Source of the DNA: an uncultured Clostridia bacterium | GTDB taxonomy: Bacteria; Bacillota; Clostridia; Lachnospirales; CAG-274 | Direction of reading: 5' to 3' | Length of the DNA stretch: 39,265 nucleotides | Assembly: GCA_944383305.1 (NCBI GenBank) | Contig: CALWOZ010000025.1 | Coordinates: 1-39,265 of the forward strand | Shown here: positions 16,917-26,188 of the stretch, piece after piece | Numbering within the stretch: position 1 is the stretch's first letter | Layout of the letters: each line of letters starts with the position of its first letter | Position numbers and translations under genes: made by a program | Notes under the pieces: generated by a model | What the model was told of the DNA's origin: nothing | What the model saw: the letters and a program-made list of their open reading frames with translations, nothing else | Database searches by the model: none

Positions 16917-18002
16917 TTAACTTAAAATTATGGTAGAGTTAGTTGTTTCTAAAGATAAATTTAAACTTTTAAATAAGTCATTAGTATGTTCTGTTTTAGC
17001 AATAACTTTATAATCAGTTTTTTCAGAATAAATAAGATTATTTTTTAAAATATTAACTTTTCCAAGAGAAGTTTTAGCGTTTATATTATAATTAATATTA
17101 TCTGTATTTATTTCTATATTTATAGGATTGTTTTGAGTTTCTAATTTCCAGTCATAATTATCAAATAAGTTTAAATAATCGTTTATAACATCTATCTCTC
17201 CATTAAGAACATCAACAGACATATCTTTAATATCCACATTATTTAACTTAACATAATCATTTATATTAGATATTTTTAAACTATTTGCTTTAATATTTCT
17301 AACAATTAATTTACCATTAATATTATTTATATTTATATTTTGTCCTTCAACATTTTCTATTATACCATTGCATTTTGTTGTTTCACAAAATATATTTTCA
17401 AAGTTAATACTGTCTAAAGAAAAATTAGAATTTATAGATGATAAATTTATATTTTTAAAATATTTTTTAGGTACCAACACTTCTATAGAAACTTTTTCAA
17501 AATCTTCTTCTTTAAAGGTAAATATATATTTTTTATTTTCAGAATTATATAAATCTACTGTTTTTGTAGTATCTTTTGGTATATAAATAGCTTTTAAAGT
17601 CAATTTATCACCATTATATCCTTTTAAGACCATTTCACCATTTAAAGATTTTAATTCTATGTTATTATCTTGATCACCTAAAGCAAAATTAAATTCTTTA
17701 CAAAAACTATTTTTGTTACTTGTTGTATTAATATTTTTTATAATATTTTTAACTTCTTTTTCTAACTCACCATATATTTTAGAAGTTTTTTTAGCTAATA
17801 TTTGTGTTGTATTAGTTATTTTGTTCATAATTTTTGTAAAATCTATTGATTGATTATTGTTGTTATTATTGTTGTTGTCATTATTTTGATATGTTTGTTT
17901 GCTTGTTCCTCCCTCTAAAGCAGATAATAATCTGCTAGCTTCATCTGCTGTTATTTCTCCTTTTTCTAACATTTTTAATATTTTTATTCTTTCGTTACTC
18001 AT
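16917..18002 (-). CDS. SHOCT-like plus DUF4097 beta-helix protein (YvlB-type)
   Basis: 361-aa protein. Residues 1-32 (RIKILKMLEKGEITADEASRLLSALE) form the short helical SHOCT-like domain common at the N-terminus of YvlB-like proteins. A poly-Asn stretch (about 41-50) is followed by a helical region (about 55-100). The rest is a DUF4097-type right-handed beta-structure of repeated hydrophobic/Asn strands (SLNGEMVLKGYNGDKLTLKA, NINNINGKLIVRNI, KISNINDYVKLNNV). No signal peptide is seen, so it is probably cytoplasmic or membrane-peripheral. In Bacillus this type sits with PspC homologues under envelope-stress control. Here it is between the acidic membrane protein and the VanW-family gene. Function unknown. 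Confidence 0.78.
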   Translation of the reverse strand: MSNERIKILKMLEKGEITADEASRLLSALEGGTSKQTYQNNDNNNNNNNNQSIDFTKIMNKITNTTQILAKKTSKIYGELEKEVKNIIKNINTTSNKNSFCKEFNFALGDQDNNIELKSLNGEMVLKGYNGDKLTLKAIYIPKDTTKTVDLYNSENKKYIFTFKEEDFEKVSIEVLVPKKYFKNINLSSINSNFSLDSINFENIFCETTKCNGIIENVEGQNININNINGKLIVRNIKANSLKISNINDYVKLNNVDIKDMSVDVLNGEIDVINDYLNLFDNYDWKLETQNNPINIEINTDNINYNINAKTSLGKVNILKNNLIYSEKTDYKVIAKTEHTNDLFKSLNLSLETTNSTIILS

Positions 18003-18073
18003 AAAATCACTCCTTAAAATTTTTATTATCTAATGATACGAAAAAAATTTTATTAAGTTTAGTAATTTTATAG

Positions 18074-20068
18074 TTATTTAATTATTTCATCATAATATAT
18101 TGTCCATTGATTTTCTATATTATTAGCTTTTATCTTATGAGTTTTATAAGAAACTATAATATTGTCATTATCTTTTATTTGTATAGCCTCTTGAACTATA
18201 GCCTCTAAATGCTCTCCATCTAAATTTTTAGATATAATACTAATAGAGCTTTGTTTTTTATCATTAGATAATAAAGAATATTCGTTTATTAGCTTTTCAT
18301 CATTTAAAACTTCACTTGAAAAGCCTTCTATATTTTTAGAATTACTATTTTCTATTCTAGAAATAAATGCGTTACTAATTTGTTCTTCCATTATTTTATT
18401 AGATATAATTTCTCTTTCCATAGTTCTGTTTAAATTAATAGGTAAAACTACATTTTTTTGCTTAATAAGTGCTGATTTAATATTTATTTCTATATCATTA
18501 GATGAAACCATATTTAGTATGTTCATTTGATGGTTATCTAATTCAAAAATAATATCTGTTCCATATATAGCAGATCTTATTTCAGTAGGAGAAATTATAA
18601 TTTCTGTTCCATTACTATTTGTCGCCATAAGTTCTACGTCTAATTTTATCTCTGTACGATTATAGTCATCTGGTCTATTTTCTGTACTAATTGTTGTATC
18701 TTCTGAGTGAAGTACAAGTACATATTTATTATCAAATTTATGTATGCCTTCTAAAAATACTTTATATTTATCAAAATTATATGAAATATTTCCATTATTA
18801 ATACTATCTAATGATATTTTTTTATTAACTAAGTATTTTTTATAAATACTGTCAAACTCTAATATAACATTATTATCAAAGTCTTGAATATTTTTAAAGT
18901 CCATTCTTCCTATAACTTTGTTTTCAATGCTAGTAGATATTGGTTTATCTCCAAGTGGTCCTATATGTATATCCCCTTCTTTAAGCTTTATATAATTTTC
19001 TTCGCCTAATGCTCCGTGTTGTATAGAATAATTTACCTGTCCTTTAGGCTCTATTGTATAGTCAACTCTTGTTGACGTGTCTGAAAATACTGCATAATTA
19101 ATATTTACTGTAAAATCACCAAAATCATTTGTTATTTTACTATTTATATATTTTATTTTTTCATTTTCTAATTTAGTATTAAAATCTAAATTAAATTCTG
19201 CTTTTTCATTAGTAGATATACTTTCAAATGTTAAAATTAAATTTTCTACCTCACTATCAATAGGGTCAAATCTTAATATACTGTATTCTTCATTATAACC
19301 ATCTTGATTAAAATTCAAATCCATAGCATATAAATTTTTATCACTATCTGTAAGAGTAATTCTATAATTTATAGGGTTTATTTTATTTTTAAAATAAAAG
19401 GTTGTATTTAATTGACCTATTTTCATTTTTTCTAATATTAATATTTCATCGTCTATAGATTGTGCCATATCAAAGTATATAGTATTTTTATCACTTGGAG
19501 TATACTTTGATATTAAATTGTCTTTTTCTATTTCATTTTGAATTATAATATTGTTAGCTCTTTTTATTGCTATAATAAAAAATATAGACGTAAATAAAAT
19601 TAAACTTATTAAAACTACTATACTTCCTATAATTAATATACTTGGTTTTTCTTTTTTTGAACTTTTAACAAGCTTTTTAAATTCTTCTTCAGTCATTTCT
19701 TGTTCTATATGACTTTCTTGTATATTTTCTTCTTCAATTGAGGCTTCATCTTCTTCTATATTGTTAAGCCTTTGTATTATTTCCTCGTCATCTACATTAT
19801 TTTTATTATCATAAACAGAAATGTCATTTATAACGTCTGTTTCTATATCATCTATTGATATATTTTCATCTTCTTTCATTAAAAGGTCTAATTCCTCTTG
19901 TGATAAGCCCTCAAATACATCTGTATTATTGTTTATATTAATAATTTCATCTTCAGGAGAATTTAATAAATTTATTATATCTTCTAATTCTTGGTTTTTG
20001 TTTTCATCATCTATTTTTTCTTCATTATCTGATATACCAAATTGTTTTTCTAATTCTTTAATATCCAT
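18074..20068 (-). CDS. single-pass membrane protein with acidic cytoplasmic N-terminus
   Basis: 664-aa protein not recognised as a named family. Residues 1-140 are very acidic (Glu/Asp/Asn-rich, including FEGLSQEELDLLMKED) and probably cytoplasmic. One membrane helix lies at about 143-168 (ILIIGSIVVLISLILFTSIFF), followed by a 495-residue external part of alternating beta-type segments without cysteine pairs. I chose ATG 20068 because TTGGAGG lies 9 nt upstream; a TTG at 20116 would overlap the preceding small gene. Its place between a DUF4044 microprotein and a DUF4097 protein suggests an envelope-related sensor or scaffold, but this is inference only. Confidence 0.8.
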   Translation of the reverse strand: MDIKELEKQFGISDNEEKIDDENKNQELEDIINLLNSPEDEIININNNTDVFEGLSQEELDLLMKEDENISIDDIETDVINDISVYDNKNNVDDEEIIQRLNNIEEDEASIEEENIQESHIEQEMTEEEFKKLVKSSKKEKPSILIIGSIVVLISLILFTSIFFIIAIKRANNIIIQNEIEKDNLISKYTPSDKNTIYFDMAQSIDDEILILEKMKIGQLNTTFYFKNKINPINYRITLTDSDKNLYAMDLNFNQDGYNEEYSILRFDPIDSEVENLILTFESISTNEKAEFNLDFNTKLENEKIKYINSKITNDFGDFTVNINYAVFSDTSTRVDYTIEPKGQVNYSIQHGALGEENYIKLKEGDIHIGPLGDKPISTSIENKVIGRMDFKNIQDFDNNVILEFDSIYKKYLVNKKISLDSINNGNISYNFDKYKVFLEGIHKFDNKYVLVLHSEDTTISTENRPDDYNRTEIKLDVELMATNSNGTEIIISPTEIRSAIYGTDIIFELDNHQMNILNMVSSNDIEINIKSALIKQKNVVLPINLNRTMEREIISNKIMEEQISNAFISRIENSNSKNIEGFSSEVLNDEKLINEYSLLSNDKKQSSISIISKNLDGEHLEAIVQEAIQIKDNDNIIVSYKTHKIKANNIENQWTIYYDEIIK

Positions 20069-20084
20069 TTTCTTATGCCTCCAA

Positions 20085-20198
20085 CTAGTATAATAATGAT
20101 AAAAATGGTATGACAAAACTAAGTAACATAGATAAAATTAATATAATAGATATAATTTGAATTATTAATCTCTTTTGTTCTTTCTTGTTTTTTTTCAT
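20085..20198 (-). CDS. 37-aa DUF4044-type membrane microprotein
   Basis: A short gene that is easy to miss. The product starts MKKNKKEQKR and continues as one hydrophobic helix (LIIQIISIILILSMLLSFVIPFLSLLY). Positive residues at the N-terminus predict an N-in single-pass topology. The pattern (Lys/Gln-rich start, then a helix with LSMLLS) matches small DUF4044 proteins of Clostridia as I remember them. The ribosome site AAGAGGTGA includes the UvrD stop codon, 5-8 nt before the ATG, so translation is probably coupled to uvrD. Its stop lies 16 nt before the next gene. Function unknown. Confidence 0.75.
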   Translation of the reverse strand: MKKNKKEQKRLIIQIISIILILSMLLSFVIPFLSLLY

Positions 20199-20203
20199 AT
20201 TTA

Positions 20204-22060
20204 TCACCTCTTAAACTTTATTAGCTTTTTCAAAAATCTACTAGGTATTACTTTGTTTTCATACTTTGTTTCTAAAATAGAAATATATAATAGCCTTTTG
20301 GCTCTTGTAAGAGCAACATAAAATAATCTTCTTTCTTCTTCTATTTCCATATTACTTTTACTTTTTTCGTGTGGTATAATACCATCTATACACCCTATAA
20401 CAAATACTACATCAAACTCTAATCCTTTAGCACTGTGCATTGTTGTTAAGACAATACCTTTTTGGTTATTTTTACTTTTATATTTTTTATCTATTTCTTC
20501 TTTTATATCTTCTATATGGTCTAAATATGTCAATATATCCGTGTATCCTTTAGAAGATTCTAATATTTCATTTGCTATTTCTAATAATCCTTTTGTTCCT
20601 ATATTTTTAAATGATGCATATTCTTCTATATAATCTTCATATCCTACAATTTTTAAAATATATCTTATAGCATCATAAGCATTTTTCTTTTTTATTTGAC
20701 CTATATGAAATAATAAATCATTCACCTTTTCTAATTGCCACGATTTAAGACTAGTACTACAATATAAATATTCTAAAATTGATTTTTCATTTTTGCATAT
20801 ATCTATTGCATCTGATAACATATTTTTATTTAAAAATCTTTTAGGTTTGTTGGCAATTCTCATAAAAGAAGTATTGTCTAATTTATCTAAAGCCAATTTT
20901 AAATAAGCTATTATATCTTTAGCAATAAAATGGTCATAAATACTAGGTACCTTGTCTTTTAATTGATACTCTATGTTATAATCCATAAACTTTTCTACAA
21001 TAGCCCTTGCTTGTATATTAGTTCTATATATTATAGCAATCTCCTCTAAAGAATAGTCCTTTTTTAAGGCTTCTATTTTTTCTACAATTTTTTTTGCTTC
21101 CTCATAAGCATCATATGCTCTAATTAATATAGGAGCTTTATAGGTTTTATCTGTTCCAACAATGTTTTTATTGTATCTATTGTTATTATCTTCTATTATT
21201 GTATTGCATAAATTAATAATTTGCTTTGTAGAGCGATAATTTGTATTTAGTATTATTTTTTTGGTATTATCAAAATCATTAGGAAATTTCAATAAAAATT
21301 CTGGCTTTGAACCTCTAAATCCATATATACTTTGGTCGTCATCTCCAACTATAAATATATTTTTTTCATTATTTATTAACATTTTTATACATTCATATTG
21401 TACTCTGTTGATATCCTGAAATTCATCTATAAGTATATATTTATATTTATCCTTCCAGAACTTCCTTACATTTTCATCTTTTTTTATTAAGTTATAACAT
21501 TTTATTAACATATCATCAAAATCTATTTTATTGTTTTCTTGTTTAAAATCTTCATACTCTTTAAAAATAATAGAAAAAGTATTGCTGTCTGTATAGTTAG
21601 AATTAAAAAATATAGGATTAATAAGTTCATTTTTTAAAAGAGATATTTCATTTATAATTGCCTGTATAAATTCTTCTTCATTATCAAAAGAAATATTATT
21701 TTTAGATATTATATTTTTTATAATATTAGTCTTTTCGTAATCATTTAAAATATTGTTTAAGTCGTATTTATAGTATGCTCTAATTATTCTAAAAAAATAT
21801 GAATGAAAAGTACCAAAAGTTACATTATAGCTATTGTTACATACTTTGTTAAACCGTTGTTTCATTTCTTCAGATGCAGCCTTTGTAAAAGTTATTACTA
21901 ATATATCATTTGGTAATACTTCTAAATTTTCTATTAAATTTTTTATTCTATATGTTATAACTGTTGTTTTGCCACTTCCAGGACCAGATAAAACCATCAT
22001 AGGTCCTTTATTATGTAAGGTGGCTTCTTTTTGATTTTTATTTAATACTAAATTTGTCAT
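20204..22060 (-). CDS. UvrD/PcrA-like superfamily 1 DNA helicase
   Basis: 618-aa ATP-dependent 3'-5' helicase of the UvrD/Rep type, about 100 residues shorter than PcrA. Motifs in order: Q motif LNKNQKEAT, Walker A SGPGSGKT (residues 25-32), Ia TFTKAASEEM, II LIDEFQDIN, III VGDDDQSIYGFRG, IV LNTNYRST, V TTMHSAKGLEFDVVF, VI EEERRLFYVALTRAKR. The C-terminal extension that in PcrA binds RNA polymerase is missing. A role in repair, replication restart or clearing proteins from DNA is likely; the gene is not close enough to pcrA to name. The start ATG has AGGTGA just upstream. First gene of the operon, behind a good promoter. Confidence 0.93.
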   Translation of the reverse strand: MTNLVLNKNQKEATLHNKGPMMVLSGPGSGKTTVITYRIKNLIENLEVLPNDILVITFTKAASEEMKQRFNKVCNNSYNVTFGTFHSYFFRIIRAYYKYDLNNILNDYEKTNIIKNIISKNNISFDNEEEFIQAIINEISLLKNELINPIFFNSNYTDSNTFSIIFKEYEDFKQENNKIDFDDMLIKCYNLIKKDENVRKFWKDKYKYILIDEFQDINRVQYECIKMLINNEKNIFIVGDDDQSIYGFRGSKPEFLLKFPNDFDNTKKIILNTNYRSTKQIINLCNTIIEDNNNRYNKNIVGTDKTYKAPILIRAYDAYEEAKKIVEKIEALKKDYSLEEIAIIYRTNIQARAIVEKFMDYNIEYQLKDKVPSIYDHFIAKDIIAYLKLALDKLDNTSFMRIANKPKRFLNKNMLSDAIDICKNEKSILEYLYCSTSLKSWQLEKVNDLLFHIGQIKKKNAYDAIRYILKIVGYEDYIEEYASFKNIGTKGLLEIANEILESSKGYTDILTYLDHIEDIKEEIDKKYKSKNNQKGIVLTTMHSAKGLEFDVVFVIGCIDGIIPHEKSKSNMEIEEERRLFYVALTRAKRLLYISILETKYENKVIPSRFLKKLIKFKR

Positions 22061-22096
22061 TATCTCACCTATATAATTTTACTTACTTAATTATAT

Positions 22097-22125
22097 ATTA
22101 TAACTTAATACTCTTTAATCTTCAA
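22097..22125 (-). promoter_or_regulatory. sigma-A promoter for the uvrD-to-VanW operon
   Basis: On the minus strand: TTGAAG (22120-22125), 17-bp spacer, perfect TATAAT (22097-22102), about 37 bp before the uvrD start codon. Confidence 0.7.
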
Positions 22126-22198
22126 GTAATATTTATACTTTTATTATTATATGAACATAATTAAAATTTTTATTGTTTGTTATACAATTTAAGCTAAA

Positions 22199-22230
22199 AA
22201 TAAGGCTGTAAATATACTTACAACCTTATT
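22199..22230 (-). terminator. terminator of lacZ
   Basis: 13-bp arms (22199-22211 / 22218-22230) with a 6-nt loop, one pair being G-U on the minus-strand RNA, followed by ATTTTTAG. It starts 6 nt after the lacZ stop. Confidence 0.7.
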
Positions 22231-22235
22231 TTATA

Positions 22236-25232
22236 TTATTTATCAAATCCTTTTATAGAAAATTTGCATTTTAATCCTTTATCTGTTTTTATTAAAAATT
22301 CATCGTGTGGAATAGCTCCCCAACTATTATCTCCGCCTACTCCCATTTGATGAGAAGATATTTTTAAAACAACCTGATAAGGCTTAGGTAATTCAAATGG
22401 GTGTTTAGCATTTTCTATTTCGTGAGGTGTATAATGTAGTGCACTTATATTTAAACTATCTCCATATATTTTTAATCCTATTCCCTCTTTATTAAAAACA
22501 TTTGCATATCTAGTTTCTGTATGATTGCCACATTCTTGTGGAAAAACATACTTTGAAAAGTTATCTTCTACACTTTTGTTATATATACCTACTTTATATC
22601 CATTTTTTCTATCTTCATATGTTTCTTCCTCACCTTTGCCATACCAAGTAAAGCTATTGTATTCTAAAGGCATTTTTATTATAAATCCAAATTCTGGTAT
22701 GATATTTATATTATCTATTGGTTTCATTTCCATATTTATATCTATTGTTCCATCTCCAAATATTGTATATGTAGCAGAAAGAATATCTTCTTTTAATAAA
22801 GGTACATTATAGTCTATTTTTATAGTTATATTATTTTCATTTTCTTTAACTTCTTTAATACTTCCTTTTATATACATACTACTAGATTTCCATAAAGCAA
22901 GTTTTTGGTGAAGTCCTGCTCCTATGTCATTTTCAATAGGTGCTCTCCAAAAATTAGGTGCTACCACCTCTTCTATTAGTTCTTTATCACCTATTTTATA
23001 AGATATTAATCCACCTTTAACTTTAGAAAATAACATACTAAAATTTTTACATATAATCCCTATATTATTAAAGTCTTCTATTAAAATAGGCTTTTCTTTA
23101 GTATCTTTTTCTATAGTTATTTTACCATAAGATATTTGTCCAAAAGCAACTTCATATCCTTTTTCTGCCCATATTTCATCTTCTTTTAAGTTAATAGATA
23201 CTATTATTGTATATTCTTTATTTTTTTCCATATTAAATACATTATATGGTAATTTATATTCTTTTGTTTCTAAAGGTTTTACGTCTATATTTATAATATC
23301 TTTTCTTATTTCATTACCATTTTCTAATAATACTGCAAAACATTCGTATTTACTTGTATCTAAAAATAAGTTTTTGTTAAATATAGTAAAGCTACTTTCT
23401 TTAACTTTTATAGAAAAATTTTGATAACAATATTTTACTTCAGGCATTTTAGGGGATAATTGCCTATTAGCAAAAACTATACCATTAGCTGAAAAGTCAT
23501 AGTCAGTTGGTCTATCATAAAAATCTCCACCATAAGCTAAAAAAGTTTCTCCATTAGGCGACTTTTTTTCTAAAACTTGGTCTATAAAATCCCATATAAA
23601 TCCACCTTGATATAAAGGTTCTTCTTCTGTAAGTTTTATATACTTGTCTAAACAACCAGTTGAATTTCCCATAGCGTGTGCATATTCACAACAAATAAAA
23701 GGTTTATCTCTATGTTCTTTCAAAAATTCTCTTATACTATCCACACCTGAATACATTTGAGATTCTATATCTGTTGTATCATTAAATCTTCTATCCAATG
23801 TTACACCTTCATAGTGAACAAGTCTTGTATCATCTTTTTCTCTAAATAATTGGCTCATTTTATAAATGTTTTCTCCGCCATAAGATTCATTACCACAAGA
23901 CCATATTAAAACACAACTATGGTTTTTATCTCTTTGCCACATAGAGTTTGCTCTGTCAAGAACTAATGATGTCCACTCTTTTCTATCACAAGGTAAAATA
24001 TAATCATACTTACAATCTAACCAAAACACATTACTCCACGTTCCGTGAGTTTCTAAATTTGTTTCATCAATAACATATATTCCATACTCATCACAAACTT
24101 CATAAAAATATGACTGATTAGGATAATGAGAGGTTCTTATTGCATTTATGTTATTTCTTTTACAAATTTTTATATCCTCTATTATGTCTTCTTTATTAAT
24201 AGCTCTACCATTTTTATAAGAAAATTCGTGTCTATTAACTCCATTAAATACTATTCTTTTTCCATTTAAGTAGATTATAGAGTTTTTTATGACTATATTT
24301 CTAAATCCTACTTTTTGTAAAACAACTTCTTGTAATATATTATCTTCATCATATACACATATTTTTAATGTATATAAATTTGGTTCTTCAGCGCTCCAAA
24401 GTTTTGGATTATTTATATTAAATATTATTAGTTTTTCATTTAAACTTTTTTCTTCTTCTAAAATTTTTTTATCTTTATAATATAATTGTATATTAGCCTT
24501 TGATTTTTCTCCATTTTCTGTAATATGTTCTATATGTAGTTTTCCATTATTAAAACTTTCATCTAATATAGGTTTTATAAAAATATCCTTAATATGCACT
24601 TTAGGCTTTGTATAAATATATACATCTCTAAATATTCCAGAAAAACGCCAAAAATCTTGGTCTTCTAGCCAGCTACCACTACACCATTTAAAAACCTGAA
24701 CTATTATTTGATTTTCACCTTCTACTACATAGTTTGTTATGTCAAATTCTGATGGTGTAAATGTGTCTTCACTATATCCTACAAAGCTATCGTTAATCCA
24801 TAGTGCCATAGCACTTTCAACACCTTGAAAAGATATAATTGTAGGTGTATTTTGGGTATAGTTAGGTATTGTAAAATTTTTTACATATGTTCCAACTGGA
24901 TTAAACTTTTCTGGTATACCTCCTATTTCTACTTTTTCTTTCCCGTCCCACGGATACATTACATTTACATATTGTGGTATGTCAAATCCTTGTAGTTGCA
25001 TATGTGCTGGAACTTGTATAGTATGTTTTTCATAGTCATCAAAATTACCTTTTTCTACTTTCACACTTTTTTCATAATTTTCTGCATAATAAAAGTCCCA
25101 CTCACCATTTAAACTATAAATAAAATCTTCTTTACAGTCTAAATCCTTAAAAAACTTATGACTAGAATGAGCATCTAATCTATTAATGTTAAAAACTTCT
25201 GGATTTTTTAGCCAATTATAATCAAATTTCAT
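22236..25232 (-). CDS. lacZ: beta-galactosidase, glycoside hydrolase family 2 (LacZ type)
   Basis: 998-aa enzyme of the five-domain LacZ architecture. The sugar-binding jelly roll is at about 35-215 (FNPVGTYVKNF, WCSGSWLEDQDFWRFSGIFRDVY). The TIM barrel has NGVNRHEF, RTSHYPN, the acid/base Glu449 in WSCGNES, and the nucleophile Glu516 in CCEYAHAMGN. The C-terminal small-chain domain is complete (WYGKGEEETYEDRKNG, CGNHTETR). It has no signal peptide, so it hydrolyses imported beta-galactosides in the cytoplasm. The start is ATG 25232, 8 nt after TTGGAGG. It is monocistronic with no permease beside it. The LacI-family gene at 27820-28824 is a possible but unproved regulator. Confidence 0.94.
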   Translation of the reverse strand: MKFDYNWLKNPEVFNINRLDAHSSHKFFKDLDCKEDFIYSLNGEWDFYYAENYEKSVKVEKGNFDDYEKHTIQVPAHMQLQGFDIPQYVNVMYPWDGKEKVEIGGIPEKFNPVGTYVKNFTIPNYTQNTPTIISFQGVESAMALWINDSFVGYSEDTFTPSEFDITNYVVEGENQIIVQVFKWCSGSWLEDQDFWRFSGIFRDVYIYTKPKVHIKDIFIKPILDESFNNGKLHIEHITENGEKSKANIQLYYKDKKILEEEKSLNEKLIIFNINNPKLWSAEEPNLYTLKICVYDEDNILQEVVLQKVGFRNIVIKNSIIYLNGKRIVFNGVNRHEFSYKNGRAINKEDIIEDIKICKRNNINAIRTSHYPNQSYFYEVCDEYGIYVIDETNLETHGTWSNVFWLDCKYDYILPCDRKEWTSLVLDRANSMWQRDKNHSCVLIWSCGNESYGGENIYKMSQLFREKDDTRLVHYEGVTLDRRFNDTTDIESQMYSGVDSIREFLKEHRDKPFICCEYAHAMGNSTGCLDKYIKLTEEEPLYQGGFIWDFIDQVLEKKSPNGETFLAYGGDFYDRPTDYDFSANGIVFANRQLSPKMPEVKYCYQNFSIKVKESSFTIFNKNLFLDTSKYECFAVLLENGNEIRKDIINIDVKPLETKEYKLPYNVFNMEKNKEYTIIVSINLKEDEIWAEKGYEVAFGQISYGKITIEKDTKEKPILIEDFNNIGIICKNFSMLFSKVKGGLISYKIGDKELIEEVVAPNFWRAPIENDIGAGLHQKLALWKSSSMYIKGSIKEVKENENNITIKIDYNVPLLKEDILSATYTIFGDGTIDINMEMKPIDNINIIPEFGFIIKMPLEYNSFTWYGKGEEETYEDRKNGYKVGIYNKSVEDNFSKYVFPQECGNHTETRYANVFNKEGIGLKIYGDSLNISALHYTPHEIENAKHPFELPKPYQVVLKISSHQMGVGGDNSWGAIPHDEFLIKTDKGLKCKFSIKGFDK

Positions 25233-25450
25233 ATGGTTTACCTCCAACTTTTTACTTAAACTTTTATATTTTTGATTATATATTATTTTTTATATATTGT
25301 ATAGTTATTTTAATATTTAAAAATACTTTTTATTATATTTTACTAATATAAGTACTACTTTTTTATTAAAATTAACCAATTTTATATATGTATTATTATA
25401 TAATTTTATATTTTATATAACATTATATATTGTTAACACAATTTTAATAA

Positions 25451-25486
25451 TATTGTATTACAATAACTTAAAATTTATGTTATAAT
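25451..25486 (+). promoter_or_regulatory. promoter with overlapping inverted repeat, prepilin-peptidase operon
   Basis: TTACAA (25458-25463), 17-bp spacer, TATAAT (25481-25486) with TGT before it (extended -10). A small palindrome, TATTGT-ATT-ACAATA (25451-25465), covers the -35 box and could be an operator. The rest of 25233-25516 is AT-rich with no gene seen. Confidence 0.5.
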
Positions 25487-25516
25487 ATATAAAAATGTAA
25501 TTATAAAGGTGTTTTT

Positions 25517-26179
25517 ATGTATCTTTTTTTATTAATTGGTCTTATTATAGGATTTATATTAAATTTTATTATATACGTATACTGTAAAGATAAGCTTATT
25601 TTAAAAAATCTGTTTTCTTTAAAAGCTTTAAAAAATAAAAAACTAGTTATTATTGTTTCAGTATTAAATATGATAATCTATTTATTAATATATTATAGAT
25701 TTAATTTATCATTATACTCATTTATATGTGCACTAATATTTTCACTATTACTATGTCTTTCTATAATTGACTTAAAAATTGGTATAGTGCCAGATAGTAT
25801 TAATATTTTAATCTTTATTTTATCTATACCTGTCATATTAATAAATAGAGAACATATTATATACCATATTATAGGTTTATTTTTAATTAGTGTTCCCTTT
25901 TTTTTAATAGCAGTTTTAACAAATGGTATTGGTGGCGGAGATATTAAGCTTTTTGCTGTTACTGGTTTATTTTTAGGTGCTTTACACATATTTTTAGCTA
26001 TGTTTTTTTGTTGTTTATTGGCCTCTATTATCGGGCTTACTTTAAAATATACTAATAAATTAAATACAAAAAATAATAACTCTATACCTTTAGTCCCATA
26101 TATATCTATTGGTGTTATTTTCTCCACACTATATGGAGATTATATTTTAAATTGGTACTTTTCTAAATTCTTTTACTAA
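25517..26179 (+). CDS. A24-family prepilin peptidase-like membrane protease
   Basis: 220-aa polytopic membrane protein of the A24 aspartic protease family. The two catalytic aspartates are visible: Asp85 in SIIDLKIGIVPD and Asp142 in the GGGDIKL signature. The N-terminal cytoplasmic domain of full-length PilD, with its CxxC pairs and methylase activity, is missing; only one short loop (residues 22-45) lies between helices 1 and 2, as in TadV/CpaA/ComC-short forms. Such enzymes cut prepilin leader peptides. Start ATG with AAAGGTG 6-9 nt upstream. The next gene begins 9 nt after its stop. No pilin or pilus ATPase gene is in the window. Confidence 0.85.
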   Translation: MYLFLLIGLIIGFILNFIIYVYCKDKLILKNLFSLKALKNKKLVIIVSVLNMIIYLLIYYRFNLSLYSFICALIFSLLLCLSIIDLKIGIVPDSINILIFILSIPVILINREHIIYHIIGLFLISVPFFLIAVLTNGIGGGDIKLFAVTGLFLGALHIFLAMFFCCLLASIIGLTLKYTNKLNTKNNNSIPLVPYISIGVIFSTLYGDYILNWYFSKFFY

Positions 26180-26188
26180 GGAGGATAT

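Noticed and set aside
25693-26127. Minus-strand frame opposite the prepilin-peptidase gene
   Set aside because: Shadow of the real gene: no ribosome site, while the plus-strand frame has catalytic motifs.
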